28,288 bases of DNA from an uncultured Selenomonas sp. (GTDB lineage Bacteria; Bacillota; Negativicutes; Selenomonadales; Selenomonadaceae). Below are positions 1-7,921 of this stretch, piece by piece. The translations under genes were made by a program, and so were the position numbers. Within the stretch, counting starts at the first letter, position 1; each line of letters opens with the position of its first letter. The notes beneath the pieces were generated by a model. That model saw nothing but the letters and a program-made list of their open reading frames with translations, was not told the origin of the DNA and searched no databases. The stretch covers positions 1 through 28,288 of the forward strand of contig CALGGN010000434.1 of assembly GCA_937915915.1 (NCBI GenBank), given 5' to 3'.

Positions 1-94
1 AAGCTTACCGGACACCTTCGGTGTCCACACGCCCTTACACGAAATCTAAGCTCCTGCTTCGCCTGCGGCTTGCACTCGCTAAGATTTCATAGTA
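1..94. repeat. 94-bp dispersed palindromic repeat, copy 1
   Basis: This segment is the reverse complement of 22962-23055 over its full 94 bases with five differences, all transitions (about 95% identity). It contains a perfect 7-bp hairpin at 11-27 (GGACACC / GGTGTCC, 3-nt loop). It also has near-inverted arms around 41-88 (AAATCTAAGC versus GCTAAGATTT). The left end coincides with the window edge, so the element may extend further. No gene is evident here. The second copy lies inside the 5' end of a coding region. Confidence 0.85.
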
Positions 95-194
95 GAATTG
101 ACGGAGAATGTGGAGGCGTGTGAGGTAACAGCGCTCGTGGAGAGGGAAAACGCCATGCCTCAAAAAATGCCAATTTTGAGGTCTCAATGCAAGC

Positions 195-231
195 AAACAT
201 CAAAAAACGCACTTTTTGATGTTTGGGGAGG
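195..231 (+). promoter_or_regulatory. Perfect 12-bp hairpin abutting the Fic ribosome binding site
   Basis: AAACATCAAAAA (195-206) and TTTTTGATGTTT (213-224) form a perfect 12-bp inverted repeat with a 6-base loop. It is followed immediately by the Shine-Dalgarno GGGGAGG (225-231), seven bases before the ATG at 239. A hairpin ending one base before the ribosome site could act as an operator or modulate translation of the Fic gene. There is no T-run after it, so it is not a classical terminator. The regulatory role is inferred. Confidence 0.5.
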
Positions 232-238
232 TGTGCTT

Positions 239-1453
239 ATGTCCTACGAACCATTAACATCCATATTCTACAAGCGCCCGGAGGACTGGGAGCAAGAATA
301 CCAAATCCGCTTCCGGAATCCCTTTGCCCGGCATCTTCCTGTGTCCATCCATCAGTACGGGCGTAAAATTCAACATCAAGTTTTTTATTGCTATACCGAA
401 GATGCAGCCGTGCTGCAGGAACAAATCATGTCAGTTTTCAACGACTTTCAACATATACTCCGCAGCATCCCCCGCGTTGGTATAGAACAGTTCGTCAATG
501 CCTGTTTGATAAACGAAATAAAATCCAGCAATGATATTGAAGGAGTACACAGTACACGGAAGGAAATACGTTCCGCCTTTATCGCAGCGCCAAATGAGCG
601 GATTCGGCTCCGACTGGGAGGAATCGTAAACAAATATATCAAAATCGTCCGCGGAGACTCCTTGTCTTTCAATTCCTGCGAGGATATCCGCTCCTTTTTT
701 GATGAATTTCTGGCAGATGAGATCAGGAAGAACAATCCAACGCTGCTTCCGGACGGCAGGATTTTTCGGTCGTCTTCGGTGGACGTTGTAACATCTACAC
801 AAAAAATCATCCATCGCGGCATCTACCCGGAAGAAAAAATCATCCAATATATGAGCCTCGCTTTGGAGATACTCCACGATACGACAATCCCGTACTTGAA
901 TCGCATTGCCATATTCCATTTTCTATTTGGATATATCCATCCATTCTACGACGGCAACGGACGCATGTCGCGATTTATGACTTCATACTTTTTATCGAAA
1001 TATCTGCATCCAACCATTGCCCTACAGCTTTCTATCATAATCAAGAAACAACGAAACAGCTATTACAAGCTCTTCTCGAACACTGAATCCGACAGCAACA
1101 AAGGAGATTTGACACCGTTCATTCTCGGAACTCTCCGCCTGATCCATACAGCAATCTTCCATACAGAAAAAACACTAAAAAAGAAACTGGATACCTATAG
1201 ATCGTATCAAAAAAAGATTCTCGCGCTCAACATCGAGGATCAGACAATGAGCAGCATATACGACATTCTTCTGCAAGCCGCCATCTTTTCCGATATAGGC
1301 GCAACGATCTCTGAAATTCAGGGGACATTGCAAAAATCTGAAAATACGATTATATCCCGCATGAAGAAAATACCTCCCGAATGGTTGAGATGTATAAAAA
1401 CATCCAGGCCGTATCATTATAAACTTGTTCTCTCAACGCTCGATGATAATTGA
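239..1453 (+). CDS. Fic family protein (class II, autoinhibited AMPylase-type)
   Basis: A 404-residue protein of the Fic/DOC superfamily, whose members usually transfer AMP from ATP onto protein hydroxyls. The canonical motif HPFYDGNGR is at residues 234-242. The inhibitory-helix signature (S/T)xxxE(G/N) is visible as SNDIEG at 97-102, upstream of the Fic core. That places it in class II, where the Glu (101) blocks productive ATP binding. The C-terminal ~70 residues look like a winged helix, as in many stand-alone Fic proteins. The reading frame stays open upstream to a TTG at 98, but the ATG at 239 has a strong GGGGAGG site and the upstream stretch has no protein-like character. The target is unknown. 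The phosphoethanolamine transferase follows 61 bp downstream on the same strand, with its own ribosome site; a functional link is not implied. Confidence 0.9.
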   Translation: MSYEPLTSIFYKRPEDWEQEYQIRFRNPFARHLPVSIHQYGRKIQHQVFYCYTEDAAVLQEQIMSVFNDFQHILRSIPRVGIEQFVNACLINEIKSSNDIEGVHSTRKEIRSAFIAAPNERIRLRLGGIVNKYIKIVRGDSLSFNSCEDIRSFFDEFLADEIRKNNPTLLPDGRIFRSSSVDVVTSTQKIIHRGIYPEEKIIQYMSLALEILHDTTIPYLNRIAIFHFLFGYIHPFYDGNGRMSRFMTSYFLSKYLHPTIALQLSIIIKKQRNSYYKLFSNTESDSNKGDLTPFILGTLRLIHTAIFHTEKTLKKKLDTYRSYQKKILALNIEDQTMSSIYDILLQAAIFSDIGATISEIQGTLQKSENTIISRMKKIPPEWLRCIKTSRPYHYKLVLSTLDDN

Positions 1454-1514
1454 AGGGGGCACAAGTAGAAAATTCCTATAACGAAGAAGTTTCATATATA
1501 AAGGAAGAAGCGAA

Positions 1515-3353
1515 ATGACACTTTCAACGCGGGCGCAGGACAATCTCATCCGCTGGATGTTTGCGGCGGGCATGTACTTTCTCAGCCTCATTGCCTTTTA
1601 TATCAATATCGGGGAGGATATGGGCGCGAAGTACTTCATGCCCATCCTGCCGGTAATCATGCTTGGATTGGTCGCGATGCAGGCAGGGAACCGCATGCAC
1701 CTTTTCCGGAAGGAATACTTGCCGAATCTCCTTTCGGGGCTTGCGTGGTGCTCCGCCTTTCCGCTGCTCTACGCCTGGACCTATGAAAAGGTATGGTTCA
1801 TGTCCCTCATCTGCTTCGACTTCGTGATCGGCACGAGCATCTTCCTTGCCCTTTCCAGTCTGGAGGGGCTGCTCATGCGCACCAATCAGATCAAACTGTC
1901 CGCCGTGCTCATGGCGTTTTTGAACCTCGTCTGCATGGCAATCCCCTTCGTGCAGTATGTCTATTACTGCATGGTCTGGCACTGTCTCACGCCCGCCTCC
2001 CTCATGGCGCTCTATCTCACGAACTGGCGGGAAAGCATCGACTTTCTGGAGGCAAATATCGGTCCCCTGTACCTCGCGCTCATGGCGGTGGTCATCGCCT
2101 TTTTGCTCTACCGGGCCTACCGCATCCACTGCCTGTTCGGGCAGCATCTCCTGCAGGGACGGGGCGATCTGCTGCATGAAAGCGCCCTGATCCTCGTGCT
2201 GGGCGGCGCTGTCGGCTCCCTCATCTGGTATGTGCCCCAAAGCTCCATTGCCGAGCAGTGGAAGGATGTCACGACCTATGTGGAGCAGACGCAGGAATAC
2301 GAGACGAACCATGCGGACCGCTATGCGACCCTGAACATCGATGCTTCGGAAACCCTTCCGAACGAGGTTCCGGGCACGGTCATCGTCGTAATCGGCGAGT
2401 CCGCCTCGCGCAACTACATGAAGGTCTTTACGCCCGACTTCCAGTATGACGACACGCCCTGGCTCAGCCAGCAGGCAGCGGAAAATCCCGATTTTCTCTT
2501 TTTCCGCAATGTCTATGCCTCCTGGACGCAGACCGTCCCCACCCTGCAGCGCGCGCTCACGGAGCAGAGCCAGTACAACGAGAAGGAGTTCTATGAGTCC
2601 GCCTCCATCATCGACGTGGCGAAAAAGGCCGGCTATGAGACGTGGTGGTTCAGCAATCAGGGACGCTACGGACAGTTCGACAGCGCCATCACGATGGTCG
2701 CGAAGACTGCCGACCATTCGGAATGGACGGATGATTCCTTCGAGTACTCGGATAAATACGACAGCTCGCTGCTGCAATATCTGGCCAAGGTGGATCCGAA
2801 AAAGAACAATTTCATCGTCCTGCATACCATGGGAAGCCACATCTATTACAACAACCGCTATCCTGCGGAATTCAACAAATGGAAAACAGAGGATGGCACC
2901 GGCATGGCGACGGCAACGCCCTCCTATGCCAACAGCATCCTCTACACGGACTATATCCTGTCCCAGATCTTCGATTATGCGAAAAAAAATCTGAATCTCA
3001 CCGCCATGCTCTACTTTTCCGACCATGGCGAGAATCTCCAGATTTCTCATAATCCCGATGTATTCAGTTTCGATATGGTGCGCATCCCGATGTTCCTCTA
3101 CCTTTCTCCCGCCTATCAGGAGAAGATGCCGCGGCAGACGGCGGCGCTGCGCCGTCATCGCGGCCGCTACTTCACGAACGACATGCTTTACGATACCGTC
3201 TGCGGTCTCCTGAATGCCCCCTCCGCCCGCTATAACGCGGATCAGGATTTCACCTCCGACGGCTATGGCTTCACCCGGCAGGCGCTCACCACCATGCTCG
3301 GCCAGCGGAGCCTCATCGAGGACCCCGCCGGAGAGCAGGAGGATTTCTTTTAA
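1515..3353 (+). CDS. Phosphoethanolamine transferase, EptA/CptA-like (sulfatase fold)
   Basis: A 612-residue inner-membrane enzyme. The first ~240 residues contain about five hydrophobic segments and the rest forms a periplasmic alkaline-phosphatase/sulfatase domain. Expected metal and catalytic motifs are present: VVIGESASRNY with Glu295, a nucleophile region SWTQTVPT in which Thr338 (four residues before the Pro, as in EptA) is the best candidate and Thr340 the alternative, LHTMGSH around 436-442, and YFSDHGE with Asp503-His504. Family members move phosphoethanolamine from phosphatidylethanolamine to lipid A or LPS core sugars, which fits an outer-membrane organism and can give cationic-peptide resistance. 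The start has an AAGGAAGAAG site a few bases upstream. The gene ends 11 bp from the convergent kinase gene. The exact acceptor (lipid A, core heptose or another glycan) cannot be read from sequence. Confidence 0.88.
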   Translation: MTLSTRAQDNLIRWMFAAGMYFLSLIAFYINIGEDMGAKYFMPILPVIMLGLVAMQAGNRMHLFRKEYLPNLLSGLAWCSAFPLLYAWTYEKVWFMSLICFDFVIGTSIFLALSSLEGLLMRTNQIKLSAVLMAFLNLVCMAIPFVQYVYYCMVWHCLTPASLMALYLTNWRESIDFLEANIGPLYLALMAVVIAFLLYRAYRIHCLFGQHLLQGRGDLLHESALILVLGGAVGSLIWYVPQSSIAEQWKDVTTYVEQTQEYETNHADRYATLNIDASETLPNEVPGTVIVVIGESASRNYMKVFTPDFQYDDTPWLSQQAAENPDFLFFRNVYASWTQTVPTLQRALTEQSQYNEKEFYESASIIDVAKKAGYETWWFSNQGRYGQFDSAITMVAKTADHSEWTDDSFEYSDKYDSSLLQYLAKVDPKKNNFIVLHTMGSHIYYNNRYPAEFNKWKTEDGTGMATATPSYANSILYTDYILSQIFDYAKKNLNLTAMLYFSDHGENLQISHNPDVFSFDMVRIPMFLYLSPAYQEKMPRQTAALRRHRGRYFTNDMLYDTVCGLLNAPSARYNADQDFTSDGYGFTRQALTTMLGQRSLIEDPAGEQEDFF

Positions 3354-3364
3354 GAAAACACGGA

Positions 3365-6300
3365 TTATTTTGCCTGCAGCAGCGTCTTCACCTGTTCCCA
3401 CGCCAGCTGCTCGACGGCTTCCTTCAGCTTCCTGCAGTGTTCCTGCTCTTCCTCCGGCAGGCTGTATTCCTCCAGGGAGCCAAGAATGAACCTCATGCTG
3501 TCATAGTCGAAGCAGGAAGCCACCTCCCGCATGGAGCTGTAGGCTTCCGCAAGCGCTTCCTCTGAAATCGGTTTTTTCCCGCCGCCGTCCTTTCCGGCGC
3601 TGGTCTTCATCAAGAGCGGCGCAAGATGGGTCAGATAGCTGCGGTACGTTTCCATGAGCTGCGGCGTAAGTGCCAGTATCTCATCGACATAGCCGGAATT
3701 CCCCGCGTCTTCCAGCCGCTTTGCCCTGTTGGACAGCTTGCCGGCTCCGATGATTTTTGCCGAGCTTTTGAGCGCATGCACTTTCGTGGTATAGTTCTCC
3801 CAGTCCTCTGCTTGGAAATACCCCTCGATTTCCGCCGCCCCCGGCACGATCGCCTCCGCAAAAATCCGCAGCGAGTCCAGGTACAGCTCCACGGAACCGC
3901 AATTCTTCAAGCCGCTCGAAACATCCAGCTCCTTCACCTCGCGGAGCCATGCAGGCATCTCTGCCAACGAGATGCCATCCGATGCGGAGCCGCCCGCAGG
4001 CGTGCCCGAGGCATCCCTGCTTTTCAGCATGACCTTTTCCTTGGGCAGGTACTCGATGACCATGCGCTCCAGACGGGAGCTGTCAATGGGCTTCGTCAGA
4101 TAGTCATGGAACCCCTCTTTGATATAGAGCTCCCTTGCCCCCGAGATTGCGTTGGCCGTCAGCGAAATCACGGGGGTATTTGCATTGACGCAGTCCGCCA
4201 TTTTCTTCATCTCGCGGAGCGTTTCGACGCCATCCATGACCGGCATGCGGTGATCCAGGAAAATGATGTCGTATTTCTTTTCCTTCACCATGTGCAGGCA
4301 TTCCTCGCCGCCCTCCGCAGTATCGATCCGCACCTCGGTCTGCTTCAGAAGACCCCGGATGACCGCCAGATTCATGCTGTTGTCATCCACGACAAGGATC
4401 CTGGCCTCCGGCGCGGTGAACTGCTCTTGATAGGTCTGTCGCCGCGCATTTCGGTATTCCTCCGCGAAATCCCCCATCGGATTCTCGTCAACGACCCCCT
4501 GCTCCACCTCAAAGGAAAAGGTCGAGCCTTCCCCGTAAACGCTTTCTACTGTCAGGGAGGAGTCCATCATACGCAGAAGCTGCAGCGTGATGTTCATGCC
4601 AAGCCCCGTGCCCTCAATGGAGCGGTTCCTCTCTTCCTCGATGCGTTCAAATGCGCTGAAAAGCTTCGCCTGATCCTCCTGCTTGATGCCGATGCCCGTA
4701 TCCGCCACGCTCACGCGCAGCAGGATTGTATGCTCATCCTTCGGCGAAAAGTCCACCGTGAAGGTCACGCTTCCCTTTTCCGTATACTTGACGGCATTCG
4801 TCAGAATGTTCGTCACCACCTGTTTGATGCGTACCTCGTCGCCGAACAGGACGCGCGGAAGGTCCGGGGAAGTCTTCACAAAGAACCCCAAGCCCTTCGC
4901 CTCCGCACGCTGCGTGATCATATTCACCAGATCGTTCAGCACGGAGCTCAGCTCATATTCCACGGGGATGATATCCATCTTCCCCGCCTCGATTTTGGAG
5001 AGATCCAGCACATCATTGATGATGTGCAGCAGATTGTTCCCCGCATGGCGGATGTTTTCCGCATACTCCAGAATCTGCGTTTCTCCGCCCTCCCGCAGGA
5101 TCATTTCGTCCATGCCCAGAATCGCATGGATCGGCGTGCGGATCTCATGGGACATGTTGGAAAGGAACCGGGATTTTGCGGCATTGGCAGCCTTTGCCTC
5201 CTCGGCAGAGATCTGAAGCTCCTGATTCTTCTCGATCAAATTCTGCGTCATGGCATCGATGAAATTGGACATCCGCTCCGTGATGGGAAGCACTTTCACC
5301 GCCGCAGGCTTGAAAAATTTTCCGCTGTCCATGGGGACGGGATCGCCCTCGCGCATGCCGACCGCCACCATCGCACTGTGCAGGAAGCCGCCCTGACCGT
5401 GATAGCAGTAAATTTCCCCCAGCCCGTTGATGAGTCCCACCGGCCGATGGAACCGATTGTAGTATGCCAATTCATCCACGGCATGATTGCCCAGAAACAT
5501 GATACGGTTGATACACATGGACAGAAAGATGCAATCGGGCGCAAACTGCCGCATCCCCTCGCTGGCCCTCCACGTTTCCCCCAGGATTTCGCTAGGGTGC
5601 CCGTAGGAAAGCTGGAACTTCTCCCCCTCCTGTATATCTCCCGCGAAATACAGTCGGTTTTCCTCATCGAAACCGGACGGGATCCGCGCGAGACGCGTCC
5701 CGTTGCGCTCGAACAGCATGGGGAACTCACAGACATTGGCCATGAACCACTCGTTCAGCTCAATGCCCAAATACTTCTGGAAAATATTTGCCGCCGGCAC
5801 GCCGTCGATGCCCGCCACGATATGCCGCTCCGATACGCCGCTGACCTGCATGACAGGGCCCAGCGGACGCCAGCTCAGCAGGGCATTCGCATGGACCTGC
5901 AGTTCCTTGCCGCAATAGATGGCAAGCACCATGCCGCGTGCATGCGCCCTTTTTCCCAGCACATAGTGAAAGCCCTGATCCTCCTGGGACCAGATCGGAA
6001 CCGAATGGCAGCAGCGCTCGTCGCTCATGTCCGTACTGCGGGCAACGGCCCCGAAAAACAGGATATCCTCATTCCCTTCGGACACGTTTTCCAGAACCTC
6101 CGTCAAGGGAATGGATGCCCCGCCATAGAACACACCAACGCATTTCACGTCCGGCATGGCGCGGAGCGCCTGAGCGAGATCCGCCCCGACGCTCGCAAAG
6201 TCCGTGTCATCATACTCCAGCACCGTGACCTCTGAGGTCTCCAGCAGGCTGACCGTGAAAAGGAACACATGATCCTCATGCTGCCGTCCGTTCCCATCCC

Positions 6301-6514
6301 ATCCATAGAAGGTCGATGCGCCAAAGAAGCTGCATTTCGGAAGGATACGCCTGGCGCATATAGAAGCCGCCTCTGCCTCCCAGGCTGACACATTCACCGT
6401 AAACATGGACAGCGCGCAGCTGTTTGCTCTGCTGTATTCCGGCATCTGCCGGATCTCCTGAAAGATCAGCTCCAATTCATCGAGCTGGCTTGCCTGGTAT
6501 TCCTTGACAATCAT
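3365..6514 (-). CDS. FIST-domain hybrid sensor histidine kinase (FIST-HisKA-HATPase-REC-HPt)
   Basis: A 1049-residue multidomain phosphorelay kinase with no obvious transmembrane segments, so probably cytoplasmic. Residues ~25-215 match a FIST_N domain and ~220-400 FIST_C, a sensor module thought to bind small ligands such as amino acids. A helical linker leads to HisKA with SHEIRTP (His456). The HATPase_c has N-box Asn573, G1 DTGIGI at 605-610 and G2 GTGLGM at 635-640. A receiver domain (~704-825) carries acidic Asp710/711, phospho-acceptor Asp754 in IFLDHRMPVMDG and Lys808. A C-terminal HPt domain has HALKSSAKIIGA with His913. The relay His456 to Asp754 to His913 is therefore complete, but the final response regulator is not encoded nearby. 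The ATG is preceded by AGGAGG at an 8-base spacing. The neighbouring genes give no clue to the output. Confidence 0.9.
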   Translation of the reverse strand: MIVKEYQASQLDELELIFQEIRQMPEYSRANSCALSMFTVNVSAWEAEAASICARRILPKCSFFGASTFYGWDGNGRQHEDHVFLFTVSLLETSEVTVLEYDDTDFASVGADLAQALRAMPDVKCVGVFYGGASIPLTEVLENVSEGNEDILFFGAVARSTDMSDERCCHSVPIWSQEDQGFHYVLGKRAHARGMVLAIYCGKELQVHANALLSWRPLGPVMQVSGVSERHIVAGIDGVPAANIFQKYLGIELNEWFMANVCEFPMLFERNGTRLARIPSGFDEENRLYFAGDIQEGEKFQLSYGHPSEILGETWRASEGMRQFAPDCIFLSMCINRIMFLGNHAVDELAYYNRFHRPVGLINGLGEIYCYHGQGGFLHSAMVAVGMREGDPVPMDSGKFFKPAAVKVLPITERMSNFIDAMTQNLIEKNQELQISAEEAKAANAAKSRFLSNMSHEIRTPIHAILGMDEMILREGGETQILEYAENIRHAGNNLLHIINDVLDLSKIEAGKMDIIPVEYELSSVLNDLVNMITQRAEAKGLGFFVKTSPDLPRVLFGDEVRIKQVVTNILTNAVKYTEKGSVTFTVDFSPKDEHTILLRVSVADTGIGIKQEDQAKLFSAFERIEEERNRSIEGTGLGMNITLQLLRMMDSSLTVESVYGEGSTFSFEVEQGVVDENPMGDFAEEYRNARRQTYQEQFTAPEARILVVDDNSMNLAVIRGLLKQTEVRIDTAEGGEECLHMVKEKKYDIIFLDHRMPVMDGVETLREMKKMADCVNANTPVISLTANAISGARELYIKEGFHDYLTKPIDSSRLERMVIEYLPKEKVMLKSRDASGTPAGGSASDGISLAEMPAWLREVKELDVSSGLKNCGSVELYLDSLRIFAEAIVPGAAEIEGYFQAEDWENYTTKVHALKSSAKIIGAGKLSNRAKRLEDAGNSGYVDEILALTPQLMETYRSYLTHLAPLLMKTSAGKDGGGKKPISEEALAEAYSSMREVASCFDYDSMRFILGSLEEYSLPEEEQEHCRKLKEAVEQLAWEQVKTLLQAK

Positions 6515-6554
6515 GCGAGCGGCCTCCTACAAAAACACTACGGATTCCCGCTGG

Positions 6555-6585
6555 GAGGAAACACCGATCCCTTCAGCGTTTCCTC
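6555..6585 (-). promoter_or_regulatory. Leader hairpin upstream of the FIST kinase
   Basis: GAGGAAAC (6555-6562) and GTTTCCTC (6578-6585) form a perfect 8-bp stem with a 15-base loop. It lies in the presumed 5' leader, about 40 bases before the ATG and downstream of the candidate promoter at 6629-6658. No T-run follows. A role is only inferred. Confidence 0.25.
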
Positions 6586-6628
6586 GAAAATCCTGCCTGC
6601 AAAACCTGAAAGAAACTCTTCCTATTCT

Positions 6629-6658
6629 ATTTTACACGAAACGCCCCTGCTTGCACAA
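6629..6658 (-). promoter_or_regulatory. Candidate sigma-70 promoter for the FIST kinase
   Basis: On the minus strand a TTGTGC -35 (6658-6653) is separated by 18 bases from a TAAAAT -10 (6634-6629). It lies 115 bases upstream of the kinase start, in the gap after the radical SAM gene. The match is moderate, and co-transcription from the radical SAM gene is also possible. Confidence 0.4.
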
Positions 6659-6686
6659 GAGAAAGTCGCAGGAATCTTCCTTTCCG

Positions 6687-7595
6687 TCATCCCTGCACCC
6701 CGCTCCCGTCGAACACGGGCACATATTCCTCGGAGGCCGCCCGGCGTTCCTGGATGTAGCAATGCGTAAACCCCAGCTCGGCCGCGTGCTCCACCACCGA
6801 CTCATACTCAAAGGTGGTGAGCCTGCGGTTGATTTTTTTATGCTCCCCCGCCCGATACATCGGCGTGTACTGGCTCATCAGGCTCAAATAAATGCGTTCC
6901 CCGAACGTGTCCCAAAGCCAGTCCAGAAGCTCCATGCTTTCCCGCCGATGGCCCGGAAGCACCAGATGGCGCACGAGGACACCGCGCCTGAGACCGCCTG
7001 ATGAATCCAGCTGCACAGGCCCCGCCTGCTCCACCATGCGGCAGATGGCTTGAGATGCCGCCTCAAAATAATCCGGCGCCCCCGAATACTCCCCCGCGCT
7101 CTCCTGCCACCAATACTTCAAGTCCGGCAGGAAAACATCCACCGCGCCTTTTAGGAGATCCACCGTCTCCACCGTCTCATACCCGTTGGAATTATAGACC
7201 ACGGGAAGCGAAAATCCGCTCTTCTTTGCCGTGGAAAGCGCCGTCAGGATCTGCGGCACATAATGCGTGGGTGTCACCAGATCCAGCGTTGCCGCCCCGC
7301 GCTCCTGCTGCTCCATGAAAATCGCCGCCAGCCGTTCCATCGAAATCTCCACGCCTTTCCCCTCATGGCTGATCTCGTGATTCTGGCAGAAGCAGCAGCG
7401 CAGATTGCAATGCGAGAAAAACACCGTGCCGGCGCCTTTCTCTCCGGTCAGGCAAGGCTCTTCCCAAGGATGCAGGGAGACCAGCGCCACCCGCACAGCC
7501 TCTCCCGCTCCGCAAAAGCCCCTCTGCCGCCTCCGATCCACCCCGCACCGCCGCGGGCACAATTCGCATTTCCGCATCAAGTCAATCAATCGCAT
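6687..7595 (-). CDS. Radical SAM protein, PflX-like (COG1313)
   Basis: A 302-residue protein with the radical SAM signature CNLRCCFC (CxxxCxxC) near residues 63-70, which binds the 4Fe-4S cluster that cleaves S-adenosylmethionine. A second N-terminal cysteine set, CELCPRRC...GFCGAG, resembles the zinc or extra-cluster segment typical of PflX-like proteins. Members resemble pyruvate-formate-lyase activases, but most have no assigned substrate. No glycyl-radical enzyme lies beside it. The start ATG follows GAGGTGAT at very short spacing; a second Met six codons in has a poorer ribosome site. It reads toward the FIST kinase across a 172-bp gap. I am confident in the family and not in the reaction. 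Confidence 0.85.
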   Translation of the reverse strand: MRLIDLMRKCELCPRRCGVDRRRQRGFCGAGEAVRVALVSLHPWEEPCLTGEKGAGTVFFSHCNLRCCFCQNHEISHEGKGVEISMERLAAIFMEQQERGAATLDLVTPTHYVPQILTALSTAKKSGFSLPVVYNSNGYETVETVDLLKGAVDVFLPDLKYWWQESAGEYSGAPDYFEAASQAICRMVEQAGPVQLDSSGGLRRGVLVRHLVLPGHRRESMELLDWLWDTFGERIYLSLMSQYTPMYRAGEHKKINRRLTTFEYESVVEHAAELGFTHCYIQERRAASEEYVPVFDGSGVQG

Positions 7596-7634
7596 ATCAC
7601 CTCAGAAGCCCCTTCGTTCGGCAATGGCATGTCC

Positions 7635-7663
7635 ATAAGCGAAGCGTTGATATTTTGCGTCAA
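7635..7663 (-). promoter_or_regulatory. Candidate promoter for the radical SAM gene
   Basis: The minus strand shows TTGACG (7663-7658), a 17-base spacer and GCTTAT (7640-7635), about 40 bases upstream of the start. The -35 is strong and the -10 weak. Confidence 0.4.
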
Positions 7664-7701
7664 GAAATTTTTATAGTGAACGCAATAAATCGTATCAATT
7701 A

Positions 7702-7842
7702 GCCTTCCCCTTGAGGGGAAGGTGGCGCGCGAAGCGCGACGGATGAGGTGTTAAGACGTAGCGACAAACATAAGCGCAACACTGTTGCCACCTCACCCAC
7801 CGCCTACGGCGGTCCCCCCTCCCCTCAAGGGGAGGGCAAGGA
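7702..7842. repeat. GC-rich composite palindromic intergenic repeat
   Basis: The element fills most of the 326-bp gap 7596-7921. Its ends are themselves hairpins: CCTTCCCC TTGA GGGGAAGG on the left and CCCTCCCC TCAA GGGGAGGG on the right. Inside these lie smaller hairpins (CGCGC GAA GCGCG and ACCGCC TAC GGCGGT) and a facing pair GATGAGGTG / CACCTCACC that lets the whole unit fold on itself. No coding content is seen. It resembles MITE/REP-like repeats common in Firmicute genomes and may also act as a transcription barrier between the two minus-strand units. The remaining flanks (7596-7701, 7843-7921) hold only the candidate promoter at 7635. Confidence 0.75.
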
Positions 7843-7921
7843 GATGCTGTGGCGAAATTTAATGGCCAAAATAATACAATAGCCTTCTTCTATTTCCTCC
7901 AAAAACACTTTCGTTCGGTCG

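Noticed and set aside
98..238. An N-terminal extension of the Fic protein from a TTG at 98.
   Set aside because: The ATG at 239 has a near-ideal ribosome site and the extension is not protein-like; it includes a perfect hairpin.
1524..3401. A 625-codon minus-strand frame opposite the phosphoethanolamine transferase, and a similar 550-codon frame opposite tex (11377-13029).
   Set aside because: Both are codon-bias shadows: repetitive basic composition, no motifs, no ribosome sites, and the opposite strand is clearly coding.
3626..6235. An 869-codon open frame on the plus strand opposite the FIST kinase.
   Set aside because: It is antisense to a gene with five recognised domains, is rich in Arg/His/Pro as expected for a GC-rich shadow, and has no family resemblance.
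7596..7921. CRISPR array or transposase remnant in the repeat-rich gap.
   Set aside because: There are no regularly spaced direct repeats, only nested inverted repeats, and no coding trace.
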